A DNA stretch of 64,000 nucleotides from Litorimonas haliclonae (GTDB taxonomy: Bacteria; Pseudomonadota; Alphaproteobacteria; Caulobacterales; Maricaulaceae), in the NCBI RefSeq assembly GCF_965138505.1, contig NZ_CBCSCO010000004.1:124001-188000 (forward strand), written 5' to 3'. The position numbers and the translations under genes were made by a program. How positions within the stretch are numbered: the stretch's first letter is position 1; every line of letters begins with the position of its first letter. Shown here piece after piece: positions 25,495 to 33,155 of the stretch. Below the pieces are notes generated by a model. It was not told the origin of the DNA. It ran no database searches and saw nothing but the letters and a program-made list of their open reading frames with translations.

Positions 25495-28400
25495 CCCTCG
25501 CTTATGAAAAAGCCGTATCCGCGCAATCTGACGCCGCAGATCCGCGCCACACCCGGATGGTGTCGGCCAATGCAGGTTCCGGAAAAACCCGCGTTCTGGT
25601 GGACCGCGTTTCTCGAATATTGTTGCAAGGCGTCGAGCCTGAGAAGATCCTTTGTCTGACTTATACCAAAGCCGCGGCCACAGAGATGCAAGACCGTTTG
25701 TATGACAAGCTTGGTGACTGGTCGATTATGGGAAAAGAGGCATTGAAAGCCGAGCTGCAAAAGCTCACTGGCTCTGATGTGCACCAGGTGGGCAAAGCGC
25801 GAAATCTCTTCGCCAAAGCCTTGGAGACTCCAGAGGGGCTAAAGGTTCAAACCATTCACGCCTTTTGTGAACGGGTCTTGTCACGCTTTCCGATTGAGGC
25901 GGGCATTATGCCGGGATTTGAGCCGATTGAAGAAGCCGAGATTGCTCAATTATCCGCCGAGGTCCGCGCGCAGATATTAAAAGACGCGATGGCGGAGCCG
26001 GACGGAGGGGTTAATCAGGCTTTGCAGACTTTGAGTGTCAAAATGGCCGATCAAACGCTCGAAGGCCTATTCACTTGGATGAGCCATTCGGCGGAGAAAA
26101 TAAAACGCTGGGAGGCCGCCGGGGGCGTTCAGAGTCTAGCCGGTGTTTTGGGACTCGACCCTTCAGAGACGAAAGAGAGTTTGGCGAAAAAGTTTTGGCA
26201 AGAGACGGATGAGGAAATTCTGACCGAGGCTATTCCAGTTTTAAATAATGGTTTAATCACTGATCAAAAAGTAGCGACGCGTATCAAGGAAAGCCTTGAA
26301 ATCTCAGACCCGGTCAAAGCGTTTTATCATTATTCCCAAGTTTATCTGACAACGCAAAACACCCTTCGAAAATCCCCTGTGACCAAAAAAACTATGGAGG
26401 CCACACAAGATTATTTTTCTTCTGAAGGCGCGGAGGCGGAACGCGTCGTCACTTGTTTGGACACGTTTAATGCGGCTGATGTTCTTACCTTGACCAAAGC
26501 CATCTATACCCTCGCGAGGCCTTATAGCACCCTTTATGCCGAGGCGAAGCGCAAACGCCGGGGTCTGGATTTTAACGATCAGATATTGCTGGTGCGAGAT
26601 CTTTTAAGCCGGAAAGATGTCTCCGATTGGGTGCGCTATAAACTCGACGGCGGGATTGAACATATATTGCTGGATGAGGCGCAGGACACGTCCCCCGAGC
26701 AGTGGGATATTATAAACAGTCTCTCGGAGGCGTTCATACAGGACAACCCGGACCGCGATTCAAAAACGCCGAGAACCCTATTTGCGGTGGGCGACGAGAA
26801 GCAGTCTATTTATGGATTCCAAGGCGCGAAACCTGAACAGTTTCTGGACGAAATCAGACTTCGTCTGATCGGAGAGGCCAAGCAAATTCGAATGGCGATG
26901 TCGTTCCGATCCGCGCAGACTGTGCTGGATGTCGTTGATGCGTTTCTACACGCGCAGAATGGACGGCAGGCCATGTTTGATGCCGCGTTCCCGCCTGGTG
27001 CGGACATCGAAAATCATGCGGCGTTCCGGGAAGATCAAGGACAGGTTGAATTCTGGCCGCTGTCAATGAAACCCGAAAAAGGCGAAGATAAAGCACCTTG
27101 GGATACAACCCCTGTCGACGAAATGAGCGATAGCGATGAACGCGAAGTTCTGGCGCGGGAGCTCGCCATAAAAATCAGGGACTGGCTGGATGAGGGCGAG
27201 CCAATTTATGATCGTGACGAAAAGCTCGTTCGCCCTATGCAGGCCGGAGATATCCTTATCCTCGTTAGGACGCGGGGCGGAGGGAGTAACTCGCTTTACG
27301 ATGCCATTATTCGTCATCTTAAACGTCAATCTATCCCGCTGGCAGGGGCGGATAGACTTAAACTCGCCGACGCCATGATCGTCAGAGACCTTTTGGCGCT
27401 GTCCCGTTTCACCTTGTTGCCGAGTGATGATTTGTCTTTGGCAGAAGTATTAAAAGGCCCCATTTTTAGTCTTGATGATATGGCGCTTTTAGATCTGGCC
27501 AGGGGACGCGGAAAAAGAAGCCTTTGGTCTTCGGTCAGGTCACGTGATGACACTCTTGCCGGAGTACTTAATCATTTTATTTATCTGGCCGGAAACCTCT
27601 CGCCTTATGAATTTTACACCGCCGTTTTGGATTACGTGGATGAGAACGGGGAGAGTCTGCGGAAGAGGTTCTTCAAGCGCTTGGGGCTGGAATCGCGCGA
27701 AGCCTTAGATGTATTCCTGACGCGCGCCATGGACCATCAGCAGAAGGGCGTGCCAAGCCTGCAGTATTTTGTTCGCGCTTTTGACGATGATGATGCCGAC
27801 GTGAAACGCGATATGGACGCCGCCAAAGGACTTGTTCGCGTTATGACGGTGCACGGCGCGAAAGGTTTGGAAGCGCCCGTCGTTATTCTGCCCGATACAA
27901 CTCAAACTCCGAAATTTAAGGACAGTTTCATTTCCCTGGAGGAAGGGTTTTATCTCAAACCGTCTCAAAATGATCTGCCTGTCGCGTTGGAGCCGAGCTT
28001 TAATGCCGCTAAGGCCAAGCAAGAGCAGGAACAACTCCGTCTGTTATATGTGGCGCTAACCCGCGCTGAGAGCCGCTTGGTCATTTGCGGATTTCAAAGT
28101 GGTAGAAGCGCCGAAAAGCCCATAGAAGACGGCTGCTGGTATGACTGGATGGGCCGGGTCTTTGACGGATTAGAAACGCAAGTGGTCGAGACCCCTTTTG
28201 GCGAAGGTAAAGTGTTCGGCGGGCCCCCGGTCGCGGCGCAAGCTATTGAAAAACTGCCTTCGGAAAAAGCGATGTCGATACCGCTCTGGGCATTGCAGCC
28301 TGCGGCCGAAGAAGAGCGCGTTCGCAAACGCCTCAGCCCGTCACATTTACTTGCCAGCGCAGAGACCTATAGGAACGAACCTCAGACGAGAGACAGATTG

Positions 28401-28955
28401 TTGCCTCGTCATCGAGGGATCCTCGTTCATCAGCTTTTGGAAGTGTTGCCGAATTTCGAGAAAAGTGAGCGCGTCTCAAAAGCTAAAGCTATCTTGTCGG
28501 GCTATAACCTCATGACGGAAGATGAAAAAACGGAATTGCTTTCTGAAGTTTTAGCCATTCTGGACACATCCGAATTCGCGTTTCTTTGGACCCCAAATAG
28601 TCGGGCCGAGGTTAGTCTGGCAGGGCAGGTTTCAATAGACGGTGAGGATATGGATTTCAGCGCGCAGATCGACCGGCTCTGCGAGCAAGAGGATCAAGTG
28701 CTGATTATTGATTATAAAACGAACCGCCATATACCGGGATCCCAAGATGAAATTGACCCTGTTTATATGGGGCAGATGGCGGCCTATCGAGAGCTCGCGC
28801 GCACAGTATACAAGGATAAAAAAATTGAGTGTGGTCTGCTCTGGACGTCTGGACCGGAGTTGATGTGGCTGGGCGAAGACAAACTTGATGACGCCTTGAC
28901 GAAGATAGGGTCGCTTCCTACCTACGATGAAGACACAGATTTTATCAGCCCTTAG
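25491..28955 (+). CDS. addA: AddA helicase-nuclease subunit
   Basis: A 1154-residue UvrD-like helicase plus RecB-family nuclease that, with AddB, resects broken DNA ends for RecA loading. Walker A is SANAGSGKTRVLVDRV near residue 25-40; the helicase motifs continue with LCLTYTKAAATEM (Ia), LLDEAQDTSPEQW (II), AVGDEKQSIYGFQGA (III), VMTVHGAKGLEAPVV (V) and LRLLYVALTRAESRLV (VI). The C-terminal nuclease has DFSAQIDRL and LIIDYKTNRH. The ATG overlaps the addB stop by four bases, typical of translational coupling. trxA follows after 11 bases. Confidence 0.96.
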   Translation: MTLAYEKAVSAQSDAADPRHTRMVSANAGSGKTRVLVDRVSRILLQGVEPEKILCLTYTKAAATEMQDRLYDKLGDWSIMGKEALKAELQKLTGSDVHQVGKARNLFAKALETPEGLKVQTIHAFCERVLSRFPIEAGIMPGFEPIEEAEIAQLSAEVRAQILKDAMAEPDGGVNQALQTLSVKMADQTLEGLFTWMSHSAEKIKRWEAAGGVQSLAGVLGLDPSETKESLAKKFWQETDEEILTEAIPVLNNGLITDQKVATRIKESLEISDPVKAFYHYSQVYLTTQNTLRKSPVTKKTMEATQDYFSSEGAEAERVVTCLDTFNAADVLTLTKAIYTLARPYSTLYAEAKRKRRGLDFNDQILLVRDLLSRKDVSDWVRYKLDGGIEHILLDEAQDTSPEQWDIINSLSEAFIQDNPDRDSKTPRTLFAVGDEKQSIYGFQGAKPEQFLDEIRLRLIGEAKQIRMAMSFRSAQTVLDVVDAFLHAQNGRQAMFDAAFPPGADIENHAAFREDQGQVEFWPLSMKPEKGEDKAPWDTTPVDEMSDSDEREVLARELAIKIRDWLDEGEPIYDRDEKLVRPMQAGDILILVRTRGGGSNSLYDAIIRHLKRQSIPLAGADRLKLADAMIVRDLLALSRFTLLPSDDLSLAEVLKGPIFSLDDMALLDLARGRGKRSLWSSVRSRDDTLAGVLNHFIYLAGNLSPYEFYTAVLDYVDENGESLRKRFFKRLGLESREALDVFLTRAMDHQQKGVPSLQYFVRAFDDDDADVKRDMDAAKGLVRVMTVHGAKGLEAPVVILPDTTQTPKFKDSFISLEEGFYLKPSQNDLPVALEPSFNAAKAKQEQEQLRLLYVALTRAESRLVICGFQSGRSAEKPIEDGCWYDWMGRVFDGLETQVVETPFGEGKVFGGPPVAAQAIEKLPSEKAMSIPLWALQPAAEEERVRKRLSPSHLLASAETYRNEPQTRDRLLPRHRGILVHQLLEVLPNFEKSERVSKAKAILSGYNLMTEDEKTELLSEVLAILDTSEFAFLWTPNSRAEVSLAGQVSIDGEDMDFSAQIDRLCEQEDQVLIIDYKTNRHIPGSQDEIDPVYMGQMAAYRELARTVYKDKKIECGLLWTSGPELMWLGEDKLDDALTKIGSLPTYDEDTDFISP

Positions 28956-28966
28956 GAGTATTGCTC

Positions 28967-29287
28967 ATGGCCACCGTAAAAGTATCCGATTCCAGTTTTA
29001 AAGCCGACGTCATTGATGCCAAACAGCCTGTTTTGGTTGATTTTTGGGCCGAATGGTGTGGCCCGTGTAAACAAATTGGCCCCGCTCTGGAGCAAATTTC
29101 AGACGATATGGGCGACAAGATCAAAATTGCGAAAGTTAATATTGATGATGACCCTGAAACGCCCGCCAAATTCCATGTGCGCGGCATCCCAACTCTGATG
29201 ATTTTCAAAGATGGGCAGGTTGTTGCCACCAAAGTCGGCGCGATGACAAAAACCAAACTGCAAGAGTGGGTGTCTGAGCACGCCTAA
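28967..29287 (+). CDS. trxA: Thioredoxin 1
   Basis: A 106-residue cytosolic thioredoxin with the active-site WCGPC (Cys31/Cys34), FWAEWCGPCKQIGP, the cis-proline loop VRGIPTLMIFKDG and a buried Asp in VLVDFWAE. The ATG at 28967 has GGAG eight bases before it and is preferred to the TTG at 28961. It closes the addB-addA-trxA arrangement common in alphaproteobacteria and is followed by a strong terminator. Confidence 0.97.
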   Translation: MATVKVSDSSFKADVIDAKQPVLVDFWAEWCGPCKQIGPALEQISDDMGDKIKIAKVNIDDDPETPAKFHVRGIPTLMIFKDGQVVATKVGAMTKTKLQEWVSEHA

Positions 29288-29311
29288 GCTTTGCTTTAAC
29301 CTCAATTTCTG

Positions 29312-29340
29312 AGCCCCCGGTGACCGCCGGGGGCTTTTTT
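29312..29340 (+). terminator. Intrinsic terminator after trxA
   Basis: A GC-rich stem (AGCCCCCGG / CCGGGGGCT) with a short TGACCG loop, followed by six T, 25 bases past the trxA stop. It ends the long transcript running from tsaE through trxA. Confidence 0.92.
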
Positions 29341-29418
29341 ATTGCGATATTATTAGAAGGATTTGACAGGGAACATTTGAAGAGCCGCTCCGTTACCTAC
29401 AGCAGAGGAGATAACATT

Positions 29419-29745
29419 ATGCCTGATTCAGATTTGAACGTTATGGCCGTTGATACGGCTATTGATTCCGATGGTTATGCGCCCGGTATTGCCCAGCCCA
29501 CGACATTGGACGAAATCACAGATATTTATATGGCTGAAGGGCCGAAAGAGGAGCGTCTCGCCCAATTACGTGATATTCGCCAAGAAATGGTTGCTCGTAA
29601 CAATGCCGATAGTGAAGCGGGTTTTGCCGAATTGATTGCCGAAATTGACCGGGGCATCGACTACTTAAATGGTCGAGCGGAAGGCACAGCGACGCCTGCT
29701 TCCCTTGAAAATAAAGATACTGCCGTTGATCCAGAAAATCTTTAA
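29419..29745 (+). CDS. Hypothetical acidic 108-residue protein
   Basis: A small, acidic, soluble protein (MPDSDLNVMAVDTAIDSDGY...) with a predicted helical middle (RLAQLRDIRQEMVARNN and FAELIAEIDRGIDYLNGRAE) and disordered ends. No family is recognised. The ATG at 29419 has AGGAG ten bases upstream, which decides against the longer open frame that begins inside the trxA terminator. It has no neighbour with which it clearly forms an operon. Confidence 0.65.
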   Translation: MPDSDLNVMAVDTAIDSDGYAPGIAQPTTLDEITDIYMAEGPKEERLAQLRDIRQEMVARNNADSEAGFAELIAEIDRGIDYLNGRAEGTATPASLENKDTAVDPENL

Positions 29746-29791
29746 CCCCAAAACTATTAGATTTAATCTATAAACAAAAAGCGAAAACCTT

Positions 29792-30316
29792 ATGCCTCAA
29801 CTTCTAAACCCCAAAAGTAAATTGCCCAACCTAGACGTCCCATTGGTCGAAGGCGGGCAGTTCAATCTTGCAGATGCCAAACCAGAATATTTTCAGTTTA
29901 TCGTCATTTATCGCGGCGTTCACTGTCCGAAATGCAAAAACCAGCTTCAAGAAATTGACGCCAAAGTCGCAGATATTCGAGCGGACGGAATGGATGTTGT
30001 TGCTATTTCAATGGACAATGAAGAGCGCGCCAAAAAGGCGGTCAAAGAGTGGGAATTGGAAAATTTACCGATCGGGTATGGCTTGTCTCTTTTGACGGCA
30101 AAGGAACTCGGGCTGTTTTTATCGGATAGTATTTCCGACAAAGAACCCAAAATATTTGCAGAGCCCGCCTTTTTTGTAGTGAAGCCTGACGGGACTCTTT
30201 ATGCTGAATTTGTCCAGAATACGCCTTTTGGACGCCCGGCTCTTGACGAAGTCTTGTCCGGAATGAAATTCGCGGCTGAAAATGACTACCCAACTAGAGG
30301 GACGTCTGTCGCGTAA
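29792..30316 (+). CDS. AhpC/TSA peroxiredoxin-like protein
   Basis: A 174-residue thioredoxin-fold protein of the AhpC/TSA superfamily. The redox site is a CPKC motif (Cys45, Cys48) in YRGVHCPKCKNQL; then ISMDNEERAKKAV and FVVKPDGTLYAEFVQNTPFGRP fit the peroxiredoxin-like pattern. It probably reduces peroxides or acts as a thiol reductase with the nearby thioredoxin system. Its stop lies just before that of convergent folC. Confidence 0.85.
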   Translation: MPQLLNPKSKLPNLDVPLVEGGQFNLADAKPEYFQFIVIYRGVHCPKCKNQLQEIDAKVADIRADGMDVVAISMDNEERAKKAVKEWELENLPIGYGLSLLTAKELGLFLSDSISDKEPKIFAEPAFFVVKPDGTLYAEFVQNTPFGRPALDEVLSGMKFAAENDYPTRGTSVA

Positions 30317-30324
30317 AAGGCGGA

Positions 30325-31653
30325 TCAACTTTTAAGGACTTCCCCCGCCAAATAGAGCGAGCCGCATATTAGTATACGCGGCGGCGTTGGGGATTGCCCT
30401 GTCGTTCCATCTGACAGGGCTTCTCCTGTTTCTATAGCCAATTCAACCGCGTCAAATATGTCGTCTGCAACGAAGCCGAGCATATTTCGGCTCGTGGCAA
30501 GTTCTTTTAACGTTTCCGGTGCGAGGGAGTCGTGGTCTGGAATACTGATACCAATGACGGCACTGGCCAGACCTTCAAAGGCGTCCAAAAACCCACCAAT
30601 ATCCTTATTGGCGAGCATTCCTGTAATTAGGATGAGCGGACGCTCCGTTGTCTGCTCAAGCTCTGCCATAGCGTTCGCTACTGCGCGAGCGGCGTGGGGG
30701 TTATGTCCCCCGTCCAGCCAAAGCTCAGCTCCGGCTTCATGTGCCATTTCTGCGTAAATGCCTTTTGTCAGGCTTTGAAGGCGGGCCGGCCAGACGGCCT
30801 TTTGCAAACCTGCGGCAATTGCCTCGGCTGGCCATCCAAGGGTGCGCGCGACCATAACCGCAAGTCCTGCATTGCGGATCTGATGTTCGCCGCGTAGCGC
30901 TGGTAGGGGCAGATCCAGCATCTCTTCGTCTTGTTCGAATATCAAACGGCCATGTTGCCGATATGCGCGATAATCCTGTCCCCAGATTTTAATATCGGCT
31001 CCGGCTTTCCGGGCTTCGGCATCTAAAACAGCATTCACAAGGTCGCTCTGAACGCCGCAAATAACCGGGGCATGCGATTTCATAATTCCGGCTTTTTCGC
31101 GGGCAATTCCCGCCAAATCCCGACCTAAAAACTCGGCGTGATCGTAATCAATCGGCGTGATGGCGCAGCAGGTTGGGCGAATGACATTTGTGGCGTCATA
31201 GCGCCCGCCAAGTCCCACTTCGATCAAGGCAATATCTGCGGCGCTTTCTGAAAAGGCGAGATAGGCGGCGGCGGTTGTGGCTTCGAAGAAAGACAGAGGC
31301 GCTCCGGCATTGGCTTCTCTGACGCGGGTCAGTACGTCTACTAAAGACTCATCCGAGATTTCCTCTCCAGACACAACGATACGTTCACGGAAATGAACGA
31401 GGTGGGGGGAGGTGTAGACATGGGCTTTTAACCCCGCAGCCTCTGCCATGGCGCGGAGGTTCGCAACCGTAGAGCCTTTGCCGTTCGTGCCCGCCACATG
31501 GATAATCGGGGGCATTTTGCGTTCGGGATGACCGAGCTTGGCCAGAACGGACTCAATTCGGTCCAGGCCGAGGTCTATTTTTTTAGGATGCAGGGCGCGA
31601 AGCGTGGCAAGTGCTTGCTCAACACGGTTGTCAGTTGGCTCCTGAGAAGGCAT
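30325..31653 (-). CDS. folC: Bifunctional folylpolyglutamate / dihydrofolate synthase
   Basis: A Mur-ligase-type enzyme (442 residues) that adds glutamate to dihydropteroate and folates. The ATP loop is VAGTNGKGSTVANLRAM (residues 53-69), followed by TSPHLVHFRERI, EVGLGGRYDATNVI, the ITPIDYDHAEFLG metal region and WLDGGHNPHAAR in the C-terminal domain. It starts one base after the accD stop in the same operon. In related genomes trpA lies just upstream of accD; here that neighbour is missing. Confidence 0.96.
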   Translation of the reverse strand: MPSQEPTDNRVEQALATLRALHPKKIDLGLDRIESVLAKLGHPERKMPPIIHVAGTNGKGSTVANLRAMAEAAGLKAHVYTSPHLVHFRERIVVSGEEISDESLVDVLTRVREANAGAPLSFFEATTAAAYLAFSESAADIALIEVGLGGRYDATNVIRPTCCAITPIDYDHAEFLGRDLAGIAREKAGIMKSHAPVICGVQSDLVNAVLDAEARKAGADIKIWGQDYRAYRQHGRLIFEQDEEMLDLPLPALRGEHQIRNAGLAVMVARTLGWPAEAIAAGLQKAVWPARLQSLTKGIYAEMAHEAGAELWLDGGHNPHAARAVANAMAELEQTTERPLILITGMLANKDIGGFLDAFEGLASAVIGISIPDHDSLAPETLKELATSRNMLGFVADDIFDAVELAIETGEALSDGTTGQSPTPPRILICGSLYLAGEVLKS

Positions 31654-31654
31654 T

Positions 31655-32527
31655 TTAGGCGTCTTCAGTCTCGAATTCAGGCTCTGACTTCATCAAGACG
31701 CCCAGAATTTGCGCCAGTGTTTTACGAAGGTCATGGCGATGCACGACTTTGTCGATCATGCCTTTTTCTTCGAGATATTCCGCGCGTTGGAACCCTTCGG
31801 GCAATTGTTCGCGAATTGTGTCTTCAATAACGCGCGGGCCGGCAAAGCAGATAAGCGCGCCCGGCTCAGCCAAATGAATATCGCCAAGCATAGCGTAGCT
31901 CGCGGTGACGCCGCCCGTGGTGGGATCGCACAGAACAACAATATAGGGGAGATTGTTCTCACGTAATCGTTGAACCGCAATGGTTGTTCTTGGCATTTGC
32001 ATCAAGGACAGCGCGCCTTCCTGCATCCGGGCGCCGCCAGCGGCTGTAAAAACCACAAGAGGGAGTTTGTGTTCGACGGCGTAATCCGCGGCGCGGATAA
32101 ATCCTTCTCCTGCTGCCATGCCGAGTGAACCGCCCATAAAGGCGAAGTTTTGGACGAGGACGACGGTTTGGAGTCCGTGTATTTTGCCGACCCCAATCGT
32201 CATGGCGTCATCATCACCTGTTTTGGCGCGGGCTTTTTTTAACCGGTCTGTATATTTCTGATCGTCTTTGAATTTCAGAGGGTCTCTCGCCACGTCTGGC
32301 ACGGCGACTTTTTCATATTGGTCGTCATCAAAGACCTGACCCAAACGTGTCTTGGGGCCAATGCGCATATGATGACCGGCAGGCGTAACATGGAGTAGTC
32401 CAGGCAAGTCGGCAGAGAAAACCATCTCTCCGGATTTGGGACATTTTATCCAAAGATCATCGGGCGTGTCCTTTTTGGAAAAAATGGATTTTACGCCAGG
32501 CGGAGTGAGTTTTGTAAGCCAATTCAT
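31655..32527 (-). CDS. accD: Acetyl-CoA carboxylase carboxyltransferase subunit beta
   Basis: Carboxyltransferase beta subunit (290 residues) of acetyl-CoA carboxylase, the first step of fatty acid synthesis. The crotonase-like core shows MTIGVGKIHGL, GGSLGMAAGEGFIRA, FTAAGGARMQEGALSLMQM and LCDPTTGGVTASYAMLGD. The N-terminal zinc ribbon present in E. coli AccD has lost its ligands: only Cys29 remains in LWIKCPKSGEMVF, and HVTPAGHHMR replaces the second Cys pair. This is common in alphaproteobacterial AccD, so it is a lineage trait and not damage. It is followed immediately by folC. Confidence 0.95.
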   Translation of the reverse strand: MNWLTKLTPPGVKSIFSKKDTPDDLWIKCPKSGEMVFSADLPGLLHVTPAGHHMRIGPKTRLGQVFDDDQYEKVAVPDVARDPLKFKDDQKYTDRLKKARAKTGDDDAMTIGVGKIHGLQTVVLVQNFAFMGGSLGMAAGEGFIRAADYAVEHKLPLVVFTAAGGARMQEGALSLMQMPRTTIAVQRLRENNLPYIVVLCDPTTGGVTASYAMLGDIHLAEPGALICFAGPRVIEDTIREQLPEGFQRAEYLEEKGMIDKVVHRHDLRKTLAQILGVLMKSEPEFETEDA

Positions 32528-32596
32528 AAGCAGGACTTTTGCCTTTCTTCACGCCGAGTAGCAAGGGGCCGCTGCGGTTTATCATGGGGTAAAAAC

Positions 32597-32630
32597 ATCC
32601 GAACGCGGCACCCGCTTATCCGAACGCGGC
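32597..32630. repeat. 13-bp direct repeat upstream of accD
   Basis: ATCCGAACGCGGC occurs at 32597-32609 and again at 32618-32630, a 21-base period (two helical turns), about 70-100 bases upstream of the accD start on the opposite strand. Two copies on one DNA face would suit a dimeric regulator, but a duplication scar is also possible. Confidence 0.5.
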
Positions 32631-33018
32631 TCTGCGAAGCAGAGGTAGTAAGGATGCGGCGATATTTATTGTAAACTGACACGACCCGCCACCTTCGGTG
32701 TCGGCGCTACATTGTACTCAATCCCCCGGATTGATTACGGACATTGCGCGTCTCCGGCAGTCGCACTCACCGGGTTTATTTCAGCCCGACACTGCACGGT
32801 ACGGCAGGCAAGCACACCATAACAGGCCCGGCACAGTCGGATGTGTTATCATCCAATGCTCAACCTCGCCGTCCCCTGAACCAAAACCTGACGCGTTCCT
32901 GTCCGTGTTCAGAAGAACGAGTTTCAATATACCCCCAAAATGGAAAGTGCGGATCTATCTCTTAATTTTTTTGTAAAAGGTTGAAGGGATTGAGGTTTTA
33001 AAAGGGATGATCGCGGAA

Positions 33019-33066
33019 GGGCATTAATTAGACCACAAATATTGCTTCAATGCCCCCTTAGGGGGC
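33019..33066 (+). promoter_or_regulatory. Two mutually exclusive hairpins in a leader region
   Basis: GGGCATT (33019-33025) can pair with AATGCCC (33049-33055), and GCCCCC (33052-33057) can pair with GGGGGC (33061-33066) across a TTA loop. The two stems share bases 33052-33055, so only one can form at a time, as in attenuators or riboswitch expression platforms. No U-run follows the short hairpin, which argues against simple termination. Confidence 0.35.
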
Positions 33067-33096
33067 GATGCGGACTTTAAGCCCAATGATTTGTTA

Positions 33097-33133
33097 TGAG
33101 GGTGTGATTATATATAAACTCTTCACACCCTCA
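33097..33133. promoter_or_regulatory. 11-bp perfect inverted repeat upstream of amidohydrolase-like gene
   Basis: TGAGGGTGTGA (33097-33107) and TCACACCCTCA (33123-33133) are exact inverted copies separated by 15 AT-rich bases containing TATATAAACT, which resembles a -10 box. The repeat ends 22 bases before the likely start codon at 33156. It could be an operator overlapping the promoter or a stem on the messenger. Confidence 0.55.
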
Positions 33134-33155
33134 GATAAATTTACTATTCTTGGAT

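Larger units (their letters stand above)
32528..33155. other. 628-base gene-free region with many hairpins upstream of accD
   Basis: I see no convincing gene. The minus strand is stop-rich and the only plus frame (32698-32976, 92 codons) has no protein-like composition. The left two thirds (about 32590-32960) is GC-rich with short hairpins: CTCTGC-GAA-GCAGAG (32630-32644), ACC-TTC-GGT inside CGCC..GGCG (32688-32705), CAATCC-CCC-GGATTG (32719-32733), GGATG..CATCC (32839-32854) and GTTC-AGAA-GAAC (32908-32917). The right third (32960-33150) is AT-rich and holds the leader structures of the amidohydrolase gene. It must also contain the accD promoter on the minus strand. Confidence 0.55.

Noticed and set aside
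31655..32527. Missing zinc-ribbon cysteines in AccD as a sign of a broken gene
   Set aside because: The carboxyltransferase core is complete, and loss of these cysteines is common in alphaproteobacterial AccD.
32590..32960. Possibility that the hairpin block is RNase P RNA, tmRNA or 6S RNA
   Set aside because: I looked for the GAGGAAAGTCC core of RNase P RNA, the tRNA-like ends of tmRNA and the 6S bulge layout on both strands and did not find them. Only a covariance search could settle it.
32698..32976. A 92-codon open frame on the plus strand upstream of the amidohydrolase-like gene
   Set aside because: No ribosome site, composition rich in Ser/Pro/His/Arg without any domain, and it runs through the hairpin-rich block. 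It is more likely a chance frame.
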